Positions 8,973 to 17,855 of a stretch of 64,000 nt of DNA are shown piece by piece (position 1 is the first letter of the stretch; every line of letters starts with the position of its first letter). The position numbers and the translations under genes were made by a program. Location: the NCBI GenBank assembly GCA_037045225.1, contig JBAOHZ010000009.1, forward strand, positions 2,914,001 to 2,978,000, read 5' to 3'. The notes under the pieces are model-generated. The model had not been told where the DNA came from. It was given only the letters and a program-made list of their open reading frames with translations, and searched no databases. The stretch is from Nitrospira sp. (GTDB lineage: Bacteria; Nitrospirota; Nitrospiria; Nitrospirales; Nitrospiraceae).

Positions 8973-9346
8973 TACGGTTTCGCGCACTCGAATCGCACCA
9001 TGAATTGTCCAGTGCAATGGTCGGAATCGCAGCGGGTGCATTGACCGGTGATGCGAGTCTTCCAGTCCGTGCCTTTTTGATCAAAGGTGCAAAAGGTGCG
9101 GCCGGCTTTGGAGATGGTCGTCCACGGTTTGTCGGTTCCCGGGAGGCGGGCGATGACGCAGCCGGCCGGGATCGGCACCTGACATTGGTGAGTAGGGTCG
9201 CCTTTCGCCATGCCGAAACTGCAGGATTGTTCGGTGGTCGCAGAGGAGTCAGGCGGGGCTTGGGCCTGCGCCTCGTCGAGAACAAGGCCCCATGCAAGGG
9301 CACCGCAGAGCAAGAGGGGGAGGATCGGATGAATCAGCCAAGACAT
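8972..9346 (-). CDS. Secreted cysteine-rich hypothetical protein
   Basis: 124 residues. A clear signal peptide is present ('PILPLLLCGALAWGL', cleavage near AQA). The mature part of about 95 residues holds eight cysteines, including a CxxC ('CTRCDSDHC'), so a disulfide-stabilised or metal-binding periplasmic fold is likely. I do not recognise a family. The stop overlaps the queG start (TAATG). This is probably a chance operon partner, because QueG is cytoplasmic. Confidence 0.7.
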   Translation of the reverse strand: MSWLIHPILPLLLCGALAWGLVLDEAQAQAPPDSSATTEQSCSFGMAKGDPTHQCQVPIPAGCVIARLPGTDKPWTTISKAGRTFCTFDQKGTDWKTRITGQCTRCDSDHCTGQFMVRFECAKP

Positions 9347-9740
9347 GCTGGGGTAACTCCCGTAAAAATTGTCATGGTACCACAGCGGTCGTTTCCGCAG
9401 CGAATCCTCCCCGGAGAGTCTGGTCCACGCAAGCCTTGTTCTTGCCGATGCTGTTCAGGGACTGTTCAAAAACCACCGCTGGTATATGTTGGGAAGTATC
9501 TCGTCTGGGTGAGGAGACCCGTCAGGATTCGTGCTGGTCTTTCGTCTTGCCGCGACATAGCTCTTCAGGCTCCCGCCATGTTTGCGATATGATCATCCGG
9601 TCATCAGGCATGAGTCATGTCGCCCTGCGCTCTGCTCGCACTGCGCGTATTCAATGAGTATACTGATTGAGTAGGGTTTGAAATGGCTCTCGATTTCGAG
9701 CGTCGGATTGGGCAAATGGTTTCAAGGTGTGGAGGCACTG
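9347..9740. other. Intergenic region without a clear gene
   Basis: About 390 bp lie between the divergent queG operon and the unit starting near 9741. Neither strand has an ORF with a convincing ribosome site or family motif. A TATACT hexamer at 9659-9664 could be a -10 element for the rightward unit, but no good -35 is spaced to it. Confidence 0.4.
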
Positions 9741-9830
9741 ATGAGCGTTGGTTCCGCAATCCCCCGGACGTCGCGTCCGTCTGAGAATCGTCACCTTGTT
9801 CGGGTCGTGACCCCCACCCTTCTACTGTGA
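9741..9830 (+). CDS. Possible 29-residue leader peptide coupled to the next gene
   Basis: A GGAGG ribosome site at 9731-9735 is followed five bases later by ATG 9741. The short frame ends in CTG-TGA, and its TGA shares one base with the ATG of the downstream gene (TGATG at 9828-9832). The downstream gene has no good ribosome site of its own, so translation of this leader could feed it. The peptide (MSVGSAIPRTSRPSENRHLV...) has no recognisable motif. Evidence is limited to signal placement. Confidence 0.35.
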   Translation: MSVGSAIPRTSRPSENRHLVRVVTPTLLL

Positions 9831-10432
9831 TGCACAGGCTACGATTTGTCGTGAGATTGGTTGTATTGGCATTCGGTTGCTTGCTGGCTCTGATGGCAGA
9901 GCCGGTCGGGAGCGCGAGGGCTGGAGAGGTTGGGCCAGACCATCTGCTCCGGGCTCTTGTCGTGCAGCCCGATCCTGAAGGTGGCGTTCGGGCAACGGCC
10001 ACCCTGCTGTTTCCCGGCGGTCCTGCCGTTCTCCAGTCGATCCTGTCAGAGTACCGCAACTGGCCTGAACTCTTTGAGACCCAGATGCGGGTGGCGCAGG
10101 TTGAAGAGCGGGAGGGGCGGGTCCTCACGGATATCTATATTTCACATGCGCTTCTGCCCGGTGAACAGCGACTACTTTGTGAATCGCGGCCATTGCCGGG
10201 CGGAGGGCTCATCACGCACCTCAAGGGAGGGGATTTCACGCGGTATCATCGGGAGTGGCGGCTACAACCTGCCGGGGATGGCACTCAGACGCGAGCGGAG
10301 TTCGACCTATTGATCGAGGCAAAGACGCTCATCCCGGATTGGCTGGTCGCCGTGGCCATGGAACGGGAGCTCAATACCCACTTTCGGCTGGTTCGAGAAC
10401 GCGCCTTGGATCGAGTCACGAAGGAAAGGTAA
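9830..10432 (+). CDS. Secreted START/SRPBCC-like protein
   Basis: 200 residues from ATG 9830 (GTG 9827 is an alternative one codon earlier). A signal peptide ('LVVLAFGCLLALMAEPVGSARA') is followed by a domain of about 145 residues. It resembles START/polyketide-cyclase-like (SRPBCC) helix-grip proteins: 'TATLLFPGGPAVLQSILSEY', 'WPELFETQMRV', a central strand set, and a long C-terminal helix beginning near 'WLVAVAMERELNTHF'. Such domains bind hydrophobic ligands. The last 17 bp overlap the 3' end of thiI on the opposite strand, a tail-to-tail coding overlap. Confidence 0.7.
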   Translation: MHRLRFVVRLVVLAFGCLLALMAEPVGSARAGEVGPDHLLRALVVQPDPEGGVRATATLLFPGGPAVLQSILSEYRNWPELFETQMRVAQVEEREGRVLTDIYISHALLPGEQRLLCESRPLPGGGLITHLKGGDFTRYHREWRLQPAGDGTQTRAEFDLLIEAKTLIPDWLVAVAMERELNTHFRLVRERALDRVTKER

Positions 10433-11594
10433 ACGTCGACAGCTCGGCTTTTTCAACGCCCTGTTTGACGAAGGCACTGATCTCCAGGCCCCGTTCGATG
10501 CGCAGGATATCGTCCAGCTTAGTTTTGGTACTCGGGTGGAGCGGTACGAAGAGTTTGCAGCAGTCTTGATCCGGCTCAATCGATGTCGTGAAGCTCCCGA
10601 TCTGCTGCGCCTGCTCGGTAATTTCGATCTTGTCCATGCCAATCAACGGGCGCAGGAGCGGGAGTTCCGCGGCCGCCTCCACCACCGAGAGATTCTCCGG
10701 CGTTTGCGACGCGACTTGGCCGAGGCTATCGCCGGTGACCAGTGCCCAGCAGCCGTGAGGCCGCGCGAGTTCCTCCGCGATGCGTACCATGATTCGTCGA
10801 TACAACACGACACGAAAGGCCGCCGGGGCGTTTGCGACGATCTCACGTTGAATCTCGCCGAAGGGCACAATGTAGAGCTGCGAATGGTATTGATAGGCCG
10901 TCAGCAGTCGGACCAGTTCCTGGACCTTCTCCTCTGAATCGCGACTCACCAACGGGCGTCCGGAGAAATGCACGAAGACGGCTTTGCAGCCGCGTTTCAT
11001 CATCCGGTAGGCCGCCACAGGGGAGTCGATGCCGCCGGAAATCAAGCAGGCCACTTTCCCACTGGTGCCCACCGGCATGCCGCCCGGGCCCTGAATCTTT
11101 TGTGCCGCGACATGAGCTTCTTTGGTGAGCAGCTCGATGTAGAGGGTCAAGTCCGGCTGTTTCAGCTTCACGGCTTTCCCCGTGGTGTCGTGCAGATACC
11201 CGCCGACTTCACGTTCGACATCCATGGAGGTCAGCGGCAGGCGTTTATCCGCGCGTTTGGCCGTCACCCGAAACGAGTTGAATGTCTGTTCGGAGAGCTG
11301 TCGCTGGGCGACCTGTTTGATGGTCGTCAGATCCGGCGCCGTGAGGTCCAACGGCACGGATTCGGTCAGCAGAAAGTTTGACACTCCACACGTGCGGCGG
11401 AGTCGCTCAGTCACCAGGTCGGGCGTCACTTCATCGGGAATCGTCACCCGGATGCGTCCCTGCAGCGATTCGATGCGCCGGATCTTTAGATCTGTCAGTG
11501 CCAGGCGGAGATTGCGAACGAGCCGTTGTTCGAAGAAATCGCGGTTGCGACCTTTGAGGGCGAGTTCGTGGTAGTGGACAATGGCGCAACGCAT
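10416..11594 (-). CDS. thiI: tRNA 4-thiouridine synthase ThiI (short form, no rhodanese domain)
   Basis: 392 residues. There is an N-terminal ferredoxin-like plus THUMP region (about 1-165, 'HYHELALKGRNRDFFE') and a PP-loop ATP pyrophosphatase domain with 'SGGIDSPVAA' (186-191 for SGGIDS). The C-terminal rhodanese domain of enterobacterial ThiI is absent, as in Bacillus-type proteins, so sulfur would be handed over directly from a cysteine desulfurase. A conserved 'DQDCCKLFVP' segment lies near the end. The gene is third after coaE and trxB on the same strand, but about 300 bp with repeat copies separate it from trxB. Confidence 0.93.
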   Translation of the reverse strand: MRCAIVHYHELALKGRNRDFFEQRLVRNLRLALTDLKIRRIESLQGRIRVTIPDEVTPDLVTERLRRTCGVSNFLLTESVPLDLTAPDLTTIKQVAQRQLSEQTFNSFRVTAKRADKRLPLTSMDVEREVGGYLHDTTGKAVKLKQPDLTLYIELLTKEAHVAAQKIQGPGGMPVGTSGKVACLISGGIDSPVAAYRMMKRGCKAVFVHFSGRPLVSRDSEEKVQELVRLLTAYQYHSQLYIVPFGEIQREIVANAPAAFRVVLYRRIMVRIAEELARPHGCWALVTGDSLGQVASQTPENLSVVEAAAELPLLRPLIGMDKIEITEQAQQIGSFTTSIEPDQDCCKLFVPLHPSTKTKLDDILRIERGLEISAFVKQGVEKAELSTFTFPS

Positions 11595-11600
11595 AGTGTC

Positions 11601-11720
11601 GGTCGCTGAAAACCTCCCCCAGCGGCGTTCTCGCTCGCTTCTCCTTCCTCACGTACCGCCAAGGGTACGCTCAGTCGGCCAAGCTCTCTGCGGCCTTACT
11701 GGGAGAACTTTTGAGCGACC
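11601..11720. repeat. Intergenic structured repeat, copy 3
   Basis: A 120-bp element lies between thiI and trxB. Terminal arms 11601-11620 and 11701-11720 pair at 16 of 20 positions. The core carries 'CAGCGGCGTTCTCGCTCGCT', ACGTAC facing GGTACG, and 'CTGCGGCCTTACTGGG'. The right arm again contains TTTTGAG. It lies downstream of trxB in the direction of transcription and just upstream of thiI. Confidence 0.75.
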
Positions 11721-11813
11721 TCCTTCCGGGGTAATCGCGGTATTAGTTTCTCAAGAATTACTCGCCGCCGCCGAGCTCGAACTTCGTCCCCGGCTCGACG
11801 ATATCCTCAACGG

Positions 11814-11885
11814 ACCGCAAGGGTACGCCTCCGGTTTTGCTTCGTCTGCGGCCTCGCCGGACGTCCATTTTGAGCATCCTGCCGG
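11814..11885. repeat. Intergenic repeat, partial copy 4
   Basis: Only the right half is recognisable: 'CCGCAAGGGTACGCCTC', then 'CTGCGGCCT', then the right end with 'ATTTTGAGCATCCTGCC'. A degenerate left arm may extend back to about 11794. It sits next to copy 3, directly after the trxB stop, so this 300-bp gap consists largely of repeat material. Confidence 0.6.
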
Positions 11886-11900
11886 AGTCGCATTCGAGAA

Positions 11901-12815
11901 TCATTCATTTTCCAGAAACCGCTCGGCGTCGATGGCGGCCATGCAGCCGGAGCCGGCCGCGGTAATGGCTTGGCGGTATTTCGTATCCTGGACATCGCCT
12001 GCGGCAAACACGCCGGCGACGTTGGTGGCCGTCCCTTGCGAGGTGAGGAGGTATCCCTTCTCATCCATGTTGAGTTGGCCTTTGAAGAGATCGGTGTTGG
12101 GCCGGTGTCCGATGGCGACGAAGACGCCGTCACAGGCCAGGTCCGTGGAGGTGCCGGTGACGATATTCTTGAGACGGACTCCTGTTACCACGTCTTGGCC
12201 GAGGATGTCTTCGACGACAGAATTCCACGCGAAGGAAATTTTTTCATTTTTCATCGCGCGGTCCTGCATGATTTTCGAGGCCCGCAGCTTATCCCGTCGG
12301 TGGACCACAGTGACGGTTCGGGCGAATTTCGTGAGGAAGTTAGCCTCTTCCAGTGCGCTGTCGCCGCCGCCCACGACCACTAAATCTTTTCCGCGAAAGA
12401 AGTAGCCGTCGCAGGTTGCGCAGGTCGAGACGCCATGTCCGATCAGCCGGGTTTCATTCGGTACGCCCAGCGCAATAGCCGACGCGCCGGTGGCCAGAAT
12501 CAGGGTCGCCGCTTTCACCGTCTGTTCTCCGTCGATAGTCAGGCGAAACGGCCGTTGTGTGAGGTCCACGGCAGAGACATCGCCGGTCAAGAATTCAGTG
12601 CCGAAGCGCTCAGCCTGGCCCCGCATTTCCTTCATGAGCTCGGGCCCCATGATTCCTTTGGAAAAGCCCGGATAGTTTTCGACCTCCGTAGTCGTCGTGA
12701 GTTGCCCGCCGGACTGCCAGCCTTCGATGAGCAGTGGGGACAAATTCGCCCGCGCGGCATAGATGGCGGCGGTCAGGCCGGCAGGACCGGAACCGATAAT
12801 GACGACGTTGTGCAT
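11901..12815 (-). CDS. trxB: Thioredoxin reductase TrxB
   Basis: 304 residues, normal for the low-molecular-weight enzyme. The FAD-binding 'GSGPAGLTAAIYAARA' opens the protein. The redox-active dithiol 'CATC' is at 132-135 in the NADPH domain, followed by the nucleotide-binding 'VVVGGGDSALEEA'. A C-terminal FAD segment reads 'GVFAAGDVQDTKYRQ'. It transfers electrons from NADPH to thioredoxin in the cytoplasm. It lies 44 nt downstream of coaE on the same strand and is probably co-transcribed with it. Confidence 0.95.
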   Translation of the reverse strand: MHNVVIIGSGPAGLTAAIYAARANLSPLLIEGWQSGGQLTTTTEVENYPGFSKGIMGPELMKEMRGQAERFGTEFLTGDVSAVDLTQRPFRLTIDGEQTVKAATLILATGASAIALGVPNETRLIGHGVSTCATCDGYFFRGKDLVVVGGGDSALEEANFLTKFARTVTVVHRRDKLRASKIMQDRAMKNEKISFAWNSVVEDILGQDVVTGVRLKNIVTGTSTDLACDGVFVAIGHRPNTDLFKGQLNMDEKGYLLTSQGTATNVAGVFAAGDVQDTKYRQAITAAGSGCMAAIDAERFLENE

Positions 12816-12859
12816 GCGTGGATGCTAACACACCGAAGGCGCGAGGGAAAAGCTGTGAT

Positions 12860-13480
12860 CTAGGCGAGGGTGCGTAACTCGCGGTAGAGCCGTTTGGCCA
12901 GCGCCAGCAGGCGTGGCCGGACTGTGGTTCCGTCGAGCAGATAGTCTGCGGCTGCGGCCTTTTCCTTGAGCGGCATTTGGCTGCGGATGCGCCGGATGGC
13001 TTCAGTGCGGGTGAATCCATTGCGTTTCTTCAGGCGGGCAATTTGGGTTTCGCGGTCGGCAGTGACGACGATAGTGGTATCCACCCGCTTGTCGATGCCG
13101 GCTTCGTACAGGAGTGGGACATCGTAGATGACCACGGCTTTGGGATCTTTGCGAGCGGCTTGTCTTGTCAGCCTGGCCTGTTCACGCGCGACGCGGGGGT
13201 GAATGATTTGCTCCAGGCGACGCAATTTGGTTCGGCTCCGGAACACGACGGCGCCCAGGGCCTGGCGATTGAGGGTACGATCGGGATTGAGGACGGCCTT
13301 GCCGAAGGTTTCGATGATCGCGCGCCAGGCCGGCTTGCCCGGCTCCACCACTTGGTGGGCCAGCGCATCGGCATCGATGACGACCGCCCCGCATCGTTCG
13401 AACATGTTCGCCACCGTGCTTTTGCCGGTCGCAATGCCGCCGGTGAGGCCCACAAGGATCATAACGCGGGAAGATAGCAT
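12860..13480 (-). CDS. coaE: Dephospho-CoA kinase CoaE
   Basis: 206 residues from ATG 13480; an in-frame ATG at 13462 gives a start closer to the usual N-terminus. It catalyses the last step of coenzyme A synthesis. The P-loop reads 'GLTGGIATGKSTV', followed by 'DADALAHQVV', the lid region with 'PRVAREQAR', and 'VVIYDVPLLYEAG'. It is the first gene of a minus-strand set with trxB, divergent from the beta-helix gene. Confidence 0.93.
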   Translation of the reverse strand: MLSSRVMILVGLTGGIATGKSTVANMFERCGAVVIDADALAHQVVEPGKPAWRAIIETFGKAVLNPDRTLNRQALGAVVFRSRTKLRRLEQIIHPRVAREQARLTRQAARKDPKAVVIYDVPLLYEAGIDKRVDTTIVVTADRETQIARLKKRNGFTRTEAIRRIRSQMPLKEKAAAADYLLDGTTVRPRLLALAKRLYRELRTLA

Positions 13481-13509
13481 GGGGGGCGAGTGCTCGCAAT
13501 GACGCTCGA

Positions 13510-13539
13510 TTGACTTCTCTCCATGCCCGGCGGTATGAC
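13510..13539 (+). promoter_or_regulatory. Candidate promoter for the beta-helix gene
   Basis: TTGACT at 13510-13515 and TATGAC at 13534-13539 are separated by 18 bp. Transcription from this pair would begin about 7 nt later, at or next to ATG 13547, which would give a leaderless message. Prediction by eye only. Confidence 0.45.
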
Positions 13540-13546
13540 CATTCGT

Positions 13547-14593
13547 ATGAAGAATATGAGAACGTGCCTCGTCGTTGTCCTTGCGCTGTGCATGTCAGTC
13601 GGGGGCGTGAGCCTATCCCTCGCCCTCGCCCTCGCGCGGGCAGAAGAGCCGGCGCCCGCCGAACGGCAGCCGCTGGTGGTGGCCTTGGATGACTCAGGTC
13701 AGTATCACTCCATTCAGGAAGCGGTGGATGCCGCAAAGAAGGGCGACACCATTCTCATCAAGCCCGGCGCCTATGCCGAGGATGTCACCATTCACAGCAA
13801 AGAAAATGTCCGATTGGTCGGGGCCGGTATGGATCAAGTGACGATCCTGGGACGTGAACGTGTCGGGGTCTTCCATGTCGGGAAGTGGCCCTATGGTGCG
13901 ACGAACATCGAGATCTCCGGCCTCACGATCAACGAACATGGCGGCCACGCGATGGGGATGTTCAACGGCCGTGGTATCACCCTGCATCATGTGCGCGTCA
14001 AGGGCATGTTGTTTACGCAGCAGGTGGAAGATGTGCGCATCGAGGACTGTATTATCGGCGGCAGTGAAACCACCGGTGTGCAATTTGCCAATTCCCAGGC
14101 GGTCATGCGAAGCAATTTCATCCATGACAATGACCATGGGGTGAGTGTCGCGGGTAAATCCACGGTTCGCCTCGAACGAAATGTCATCACCAGGAGCCTG
14201 TTTGAGGCGGTGATTGTGAATGATGAGTCGAAGGCGGCTTTGGTCGGCAATACCTTTGTGAAAAACGGAGGAGGCGCGGCGTTTCTGGGGACGTCACAAA
14301 ATGAAGTGTCCGGCAACATCGTGAGCCTCAACGCCTATGGATTCGTGGTGGCTTCCTCCAGCCGGGTGCTGTTATCTTACAATGCCATGCAGAATTCCGG
14401 GTCGAACTATCTCCGGCACGGAACGCCCAACCAGCCTGCGCCAGACTTAAAGCCTGATTCGGATTTGACGGTGGATCCGCGATTCGTTGACACTGCCCGG
14501 GATGACTTCAGGCTCCGTGCCGATACGGCGCTCGTGAAAATCGGTGAGTTTCCCTATCTTGGAGCCCTGCCCCCGCTTCCCAAATCGCACTGA
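13547..14593 (+). CDS. Secreted right-handed beta-helix repeat protein
   Basis: From ATG 13547 the protein has 348 residues; in-frame ATGs at 13523 and 13535 are alternatives. I prefer 13547 because it yields a compact signal peptide ('MKNMRTCLVVVLALCMSVGG') and sits right after a -10-like box. The mature part starts with a pectinesterase/NosD-like lead-in ('YHSIQEAVDAAKKGDTILI', 'PGAYAEDVTI'). It continues with about eight short parallel beta-helix rungs, such as 'NIEISGLTINEHGGHAMGM', 'DVRIEDCIIGGSETTGV' and 'SGNIVSLNAYGFVVASS'. These folds are often polysaccharide-active or copper-site assembly proteins, and I see no catalytic signature that decides. Confidence 0.8.
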   Translation: MKNMRTCLVVVLALCMSVGGVSLSLALALARAEEPAPAERQPLVVALDDSGQYHSIQEAVDAAKKGDTILIKPGAYAEDVTIHSKENVRLVGAGMDQVTILGRERVGVFHVGKWPYGATNIEISGLTINEHGGHAMGMFNGRGITLHHVRVKGMLFTQQVEDVRIEDCIIGGSETTGVQFANSQAVMRSNFIHDNDHGVSVAGKSTVRLERNVITRSLFEAVIVNDESKAALVGNTFVKNGGGAAFLGTSQNEVSGNIVSLNAYGFVVASSSRVLLSYNAMQNSGSNYLRHGTPNQPAPDLKPDSDLTVDPRFVDTARDDFRLRADTALVKIGEFPYLGALPPLPKSH

Positions 14594-14750
14594 CTTCCGG
14601 CAAGAAAGCGGCAACAAATTCAGCGGTTAGGCATCTCACCTAGCCGCAGAATTCCTTGTGCTATGCTTCATTGTGCGCATGGCATACAGGTTTCTTGGGC
14701 GTGGCTCAAGAATTGCTGTACTACGACCGAGAAGGGATTGGAGGTAACAG

Positions 14751-14936
14751 GTGGCCAGCTTCAGATTCGACCTGGAAAAGCGGAGTACCGACGGAATTCC
14801 CAACCTCGCAGAGGTGGAATCGGGCAAGGTTCTTGGGGCCATCTTGCCGATGTCCGAGCAGGCACAACTGCAATTGCGGGACAGCATTGAGGTCATCGAC
14901 TACCTCATGAACCAAGAAGGCGTGGTTTGGAGTTAG
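14751..14936 (+). CDS. Small hypothetical protein
   Basis: 61 residues starting with GTG. A strong GGAGG ribosome site at 14740-14744 precedes it at good spacing, which is why I accept this short frame. The sequence is mixed alpha/beta in character ('MASFRFDLEKRSTDGIPNLA', then 'QAQLQLRDSIEVIDYLMNQE'), with no signal peptide, cysteine or membrane segment. It precedes the glucosidase gene by about 230 bp. I do not recognise it. Confidence 0.6.
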   Translation: MASFRFDLEKRSTDGIPNLAEVESGKVLGAILPMSEQAQLQLRDSIEVIDYLMNQEGVVWS

Positions 14937-15165
14937 GGCCTGTGTCTTCCCGCTGAGTGTCCCTTTCTGTTCCTTCCCCATTCACTGTCAGTACCTATCT
15001 TTCATCGCCGGTTCTTTCACGACGTGATCGGTTTCCTTGATTCTAGTCTTCAGCCGCAGCGCGGTCCTCGTGTCCTCACCTCATTGGCTTGAATCTCAGT
15101 TGAATCTTTTTCGGGCCGAGCGCATGCTGCGGCTCGAGTTGCATTCACCTGGGAGACCCTGTCCT

Positions 15166-17841
15166 ATGCCGACATTGCCCGGAGGAGGGACTGCTCGTCC
15201 GTCATCGGCCGAGCAGCAGCGCTTGGATGAAGACGATCTGCGCCGGAAACATTGGAAACGCTGGGGGCCCTATGTCAGCGAACGGGCGTGGGGGACGGTC
15301 CGCGAGGACTACAGCCCTTACGGAACGGCCTGGGAAGCGGTGTCCCACGACCATGCTCGCTCGAAAGCCTACCGCTGGAATGAGGACGGATTAGCCGGAA
15401 TCTGCGATCGGCACCAGTTCATCTGTCTCGCGCTGGCCCTCTGGAACGGGCGGGATTCGATTCTTAAAGAACGGATGTTCGGCCTCACGGGGAACGAAGG
15501 CAATCACGGAGAGGATTGCAAAGAGTATTATTTCTATCTCGACTCCACGCCCACGCATTCCTACATGAAGTTTCTCTATAAGTATCCGCAGGCGGCATTC
15601 CCCTATACGCGACTGGTCGAAGAAAATCGACGCCGAGGCCGGACCGACCCTGAATTCGAATTGCTTGATACGGGAATATTCGACGACGACAGGTACTTCG
15701 ACGTCGGTGTCGAATACGCCAAGGCCTCACCGGAGGATCTGCTGATGCGGATCCAGATCATTAATCGCGGCACGGAGCCGGCTCAACTGACGGTGTTGCC
15801 GACGATCTGGTTTCGCAACACCTGGTCGTGGGGGCTCGATGTGCGCCGCCCACGGATGCGGAAAGGCGACTCCACGCCGTCGGTCAGTATCGTGGAGTTC
15901 GACCATGAGTATTACGGGCCGCGGCACTTGCTCTGTGAGGGGGGCCCGGACCTGCTCTTCACCGAAAATGAAACCAACACACGGCGTCTCTATGGCGATG
16001 TGGATGGTGCGCGGTATGTGAAAGACGGGATCAATGACTATGTCGTACAGGGCGACAAGAGCGCAGTCAATCCAGACCAGATCGGATCCAAGGCCGCCGC
16101 GCATTATGTAGTGACCGCATTGCCCGGGCAGCCAGTGACGATTCGATTGCGCTTCACGAACGGGGCAACCAGGGAGGCGCTCGATCCGCAAGTGGTCGAT
16201 GCACTGTTTGCCAAGCGCTTGAAGGAGGCGGATGAATTTTATGCCGCCTTGGCCCCTGCGGACGTGTCCGATGATGCACGAATGGTGCAGCGGCAGGCGT
16301 TCGCCGGGCTCTTGTGGAGCAAGCAGTTCTATCATTACGAAGTCGATCGCTGGCTGAAAGGCGACCCGGCGGGAACGGAACCTCCGCAGGAGCGGCTGCA
16401 CGGGAGAAATGCCGACTGGACGCATCTTTACAATGCCGACGTGATTTCCATGCCGGATAAATGGGAATACCCCTGGTATGCGGCCTGGGATCTGGCGTTT
16501 CACTGCGTGCCGATCGCGCTTGTTGATCCCCGTTTTGCGAAGGATCAGCTCGTCCTCATGCTGCGTGAATGGTATATGCATCCCAACGGGCAAATTCCGG
16601 CGTACGAATGGGCCTTGGGTGATGTGAATCCGCCGGTCCATGCCTGGGCGACCTGGCGGGTCTACAAGATCGAGAAGAAACGGAAAGGCGTCGGCGATCG
16701 CATCTTTCTAGAGCGGGTTTTCCATAAGCTCCTGCTGAATTTTACTTGGTGGGTGAATCGGAAAGATGCCGAGGGAAAGAATATTTTTCAGGGCGGATTC
16801 TTAGGGCTGGACAACATCGGCGTATTTGACCGCAGCAAGCCGTTGCCCACTGGTGGCCAGATCGAGCAATCTGATGCGACCAGTTGGATGGGGATGTATT
16901 GCCTGAACATGTTATCCATCGCGCTGGAACTCGCGCGGGAAGATCGGGCCTATGAAGATGTCGCGAGCAAGTTCTTCGAGCATTTTGTGTATATCTGCCG
17001 GGCGATGAACAATATCGGGGATGCGAAGATCGAACTCTGGAACAAAGACGACGGGTTTTTTTACGATGTGCTGCACCTGCCGGACGGGACAAGTTTCCCG
17101 ATGAAGGTCCGGTCGATGGTCGGGTTGATTCCCCTGTTTGCGGTGGAGACGTTGGATTCTGAGCTCATCGACCGGTTGCCGCGTTTTAAGCACCGGATGC
17201 AATGGTTCATCGAAAACCGCCCGGACTTCAGCCTGCATATTGAAACGTTGTCGCATGACGGGGAGGTGCGGCGCTTCTTATCACTCGTCAATCGGCATCG
17301 ACTGCCCAAGGTCCTGCGGTACATGTTGGATGAGCAGGAGTTTTTGTCACCGTATGGCGTACGGGCTTTGTCCCGTTACCATAAGGACCATCCCTACGTG
17401 CTCTCGATGATGGGGACGAGTCAGTCCGTCGACTATCAGCCTGCGGAATCCGCCAACGGTCTATTCGGGGGGAATTCTAATTGGCGGGGGCCGATCTGGT
17501 TTCCCGTGAACTACCTCCTGATCGAATCGCTCCAGAAGTTTCACTATTATTTGGGCGACAGCTTTACGATTGAGTATCCGACGGGATCGGGGCAGAAGCG
17601 CAATCTCGCCGACGTGGCTGCGGAGCTTTCTCGGCGGCTCACGCATACCTTTCTGCGTGGGCCCGATGGTCGGCGTCCCGTCTACGGTGGGACCGACAAG
17701 TTTCAGCAGGATCCGCATTGGCGCGACCTCATCTTGTTTTATGAATATTTCCACGGCGACAACGGTGCCGGGATCGGTGCGAGTCATCAAACCGGCTGGA
17801 CTGGGTTGGTGGCCAAATTGATTCAGCAGTCAGGCCAGTAA
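15166..17841 (+). CDS. GH63-like glucosidase ((alpha/alpha)6-barrel family)
   Basis: I place the start at ATG 15166 (GGGAGA upstream), giving 891 residues. An in-frame ATG at 15037 adds a stretch of low coding character. The N-terminal region ('RWGPYVSERAWGTVREDYSP', 'YRWNEDGLAGICD') and the C-terminal barrel ('YPWYAAWDLAFHCVPIALVD', 'WGLDVRRPRM' earlier, 'SNWRGPIWFPVNYLLIESL') match bacterial members related to processing alpha-glucosidase, family GH63. Expected activity is exo-hydrolysis of glucose from oligosaccharides. No signal peptide is visible, so it is probably cytoplasmic. The debranching enzyme gene starts 14 nt downstream, which suggests joint action on glycogen-type or trehalose-type glucans. 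Confidence 0.85.
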   Translation: MPTLPGGGTARPSSAEQQRLDEDDLRRKHWKRWGPYVSERAWGTVREDYSPYGTAWEAVSHDHARSKAYRWNEDGLAGICDRHQFICLALALWNGRDSILKERMFGLTGNEGNHGEDCKEYYFYLDSTPTHSYMKFLYKYPQAAFPYTRLVEENRRRGRTDPEFELLDTGIFDDDRYFDVGVEYAKASPEDLLMRIQIINRGTEPAQLTVLPTIWFRNTWSWGLDVRRPRMRKGDSTPSVSIVEFDHEYYGPRHLLCEGGPDLLFTENETNTRRLYGDVDGARYVKDGINDYVVQGDKSAVNPDQIGSKAAAHYVVTALPGQPVTIRLRFTNGATREALDPQVVDALFAKRLKEADEFYAALAPADVSDDARMVQRQAFAGLLWSKQFYHYEVDRWLKGDPAGTEPPQERLHGRNADWTHLYNADVISMPDKWEYPWYAAWDLAFHCVPIALVDPRFAKDQLVLMLREWYMHPNGQIPAYEWALGDVNPPVHAWATWRVYKIEKKRKGVGDRIFLERVFHKLLLNFTWWVNRKDAEGKNIFQGGFLGLDNIGVFDRSKPLPTGGQIEQSDATSWMGMYCLNMLSIALELAREDRAYEDVASKFFEHFVYICRAMNNIGDAKIELWNKDDGFFYDVLHLPDGTSFPMKVRSMVGLIPLFAVETLDSELIDRLPRFKHRMQWFIENRPDFSLHIETLSHDGEVRRFLSLVNRHRLPKVLRYMLDEQEFLSPYGVRALSRYHKDHPYVLSMMGTSQSVDYQPAESANGLFGGNSNWRGPIWFPVNYLLIESLQKFHYYLGDSFTIEYPTGSGQKRNLADVAAELSRRLTHTFLRGPDGRRPVYGGTDKFQQDPHWRDLILFYEYFHGDNGAGIGASHQTGWTGLVAKLIQQSGQ

Positions 17842-17855
17842 GCCGGAGGCAGGGG

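Noticed and set aside
13616..13640. Short tandem CCCTCG-type repeat
   Set aside because: It just encodes the Leu-Ala-rich end of a signal peptide.
15727..16641. About 300-codon antisense frame within the glucosidase gene
   Set aside because: Sense strand encodes a clear GH63-like enzyme; the antisense product is Arg/His-rich with no domain features.
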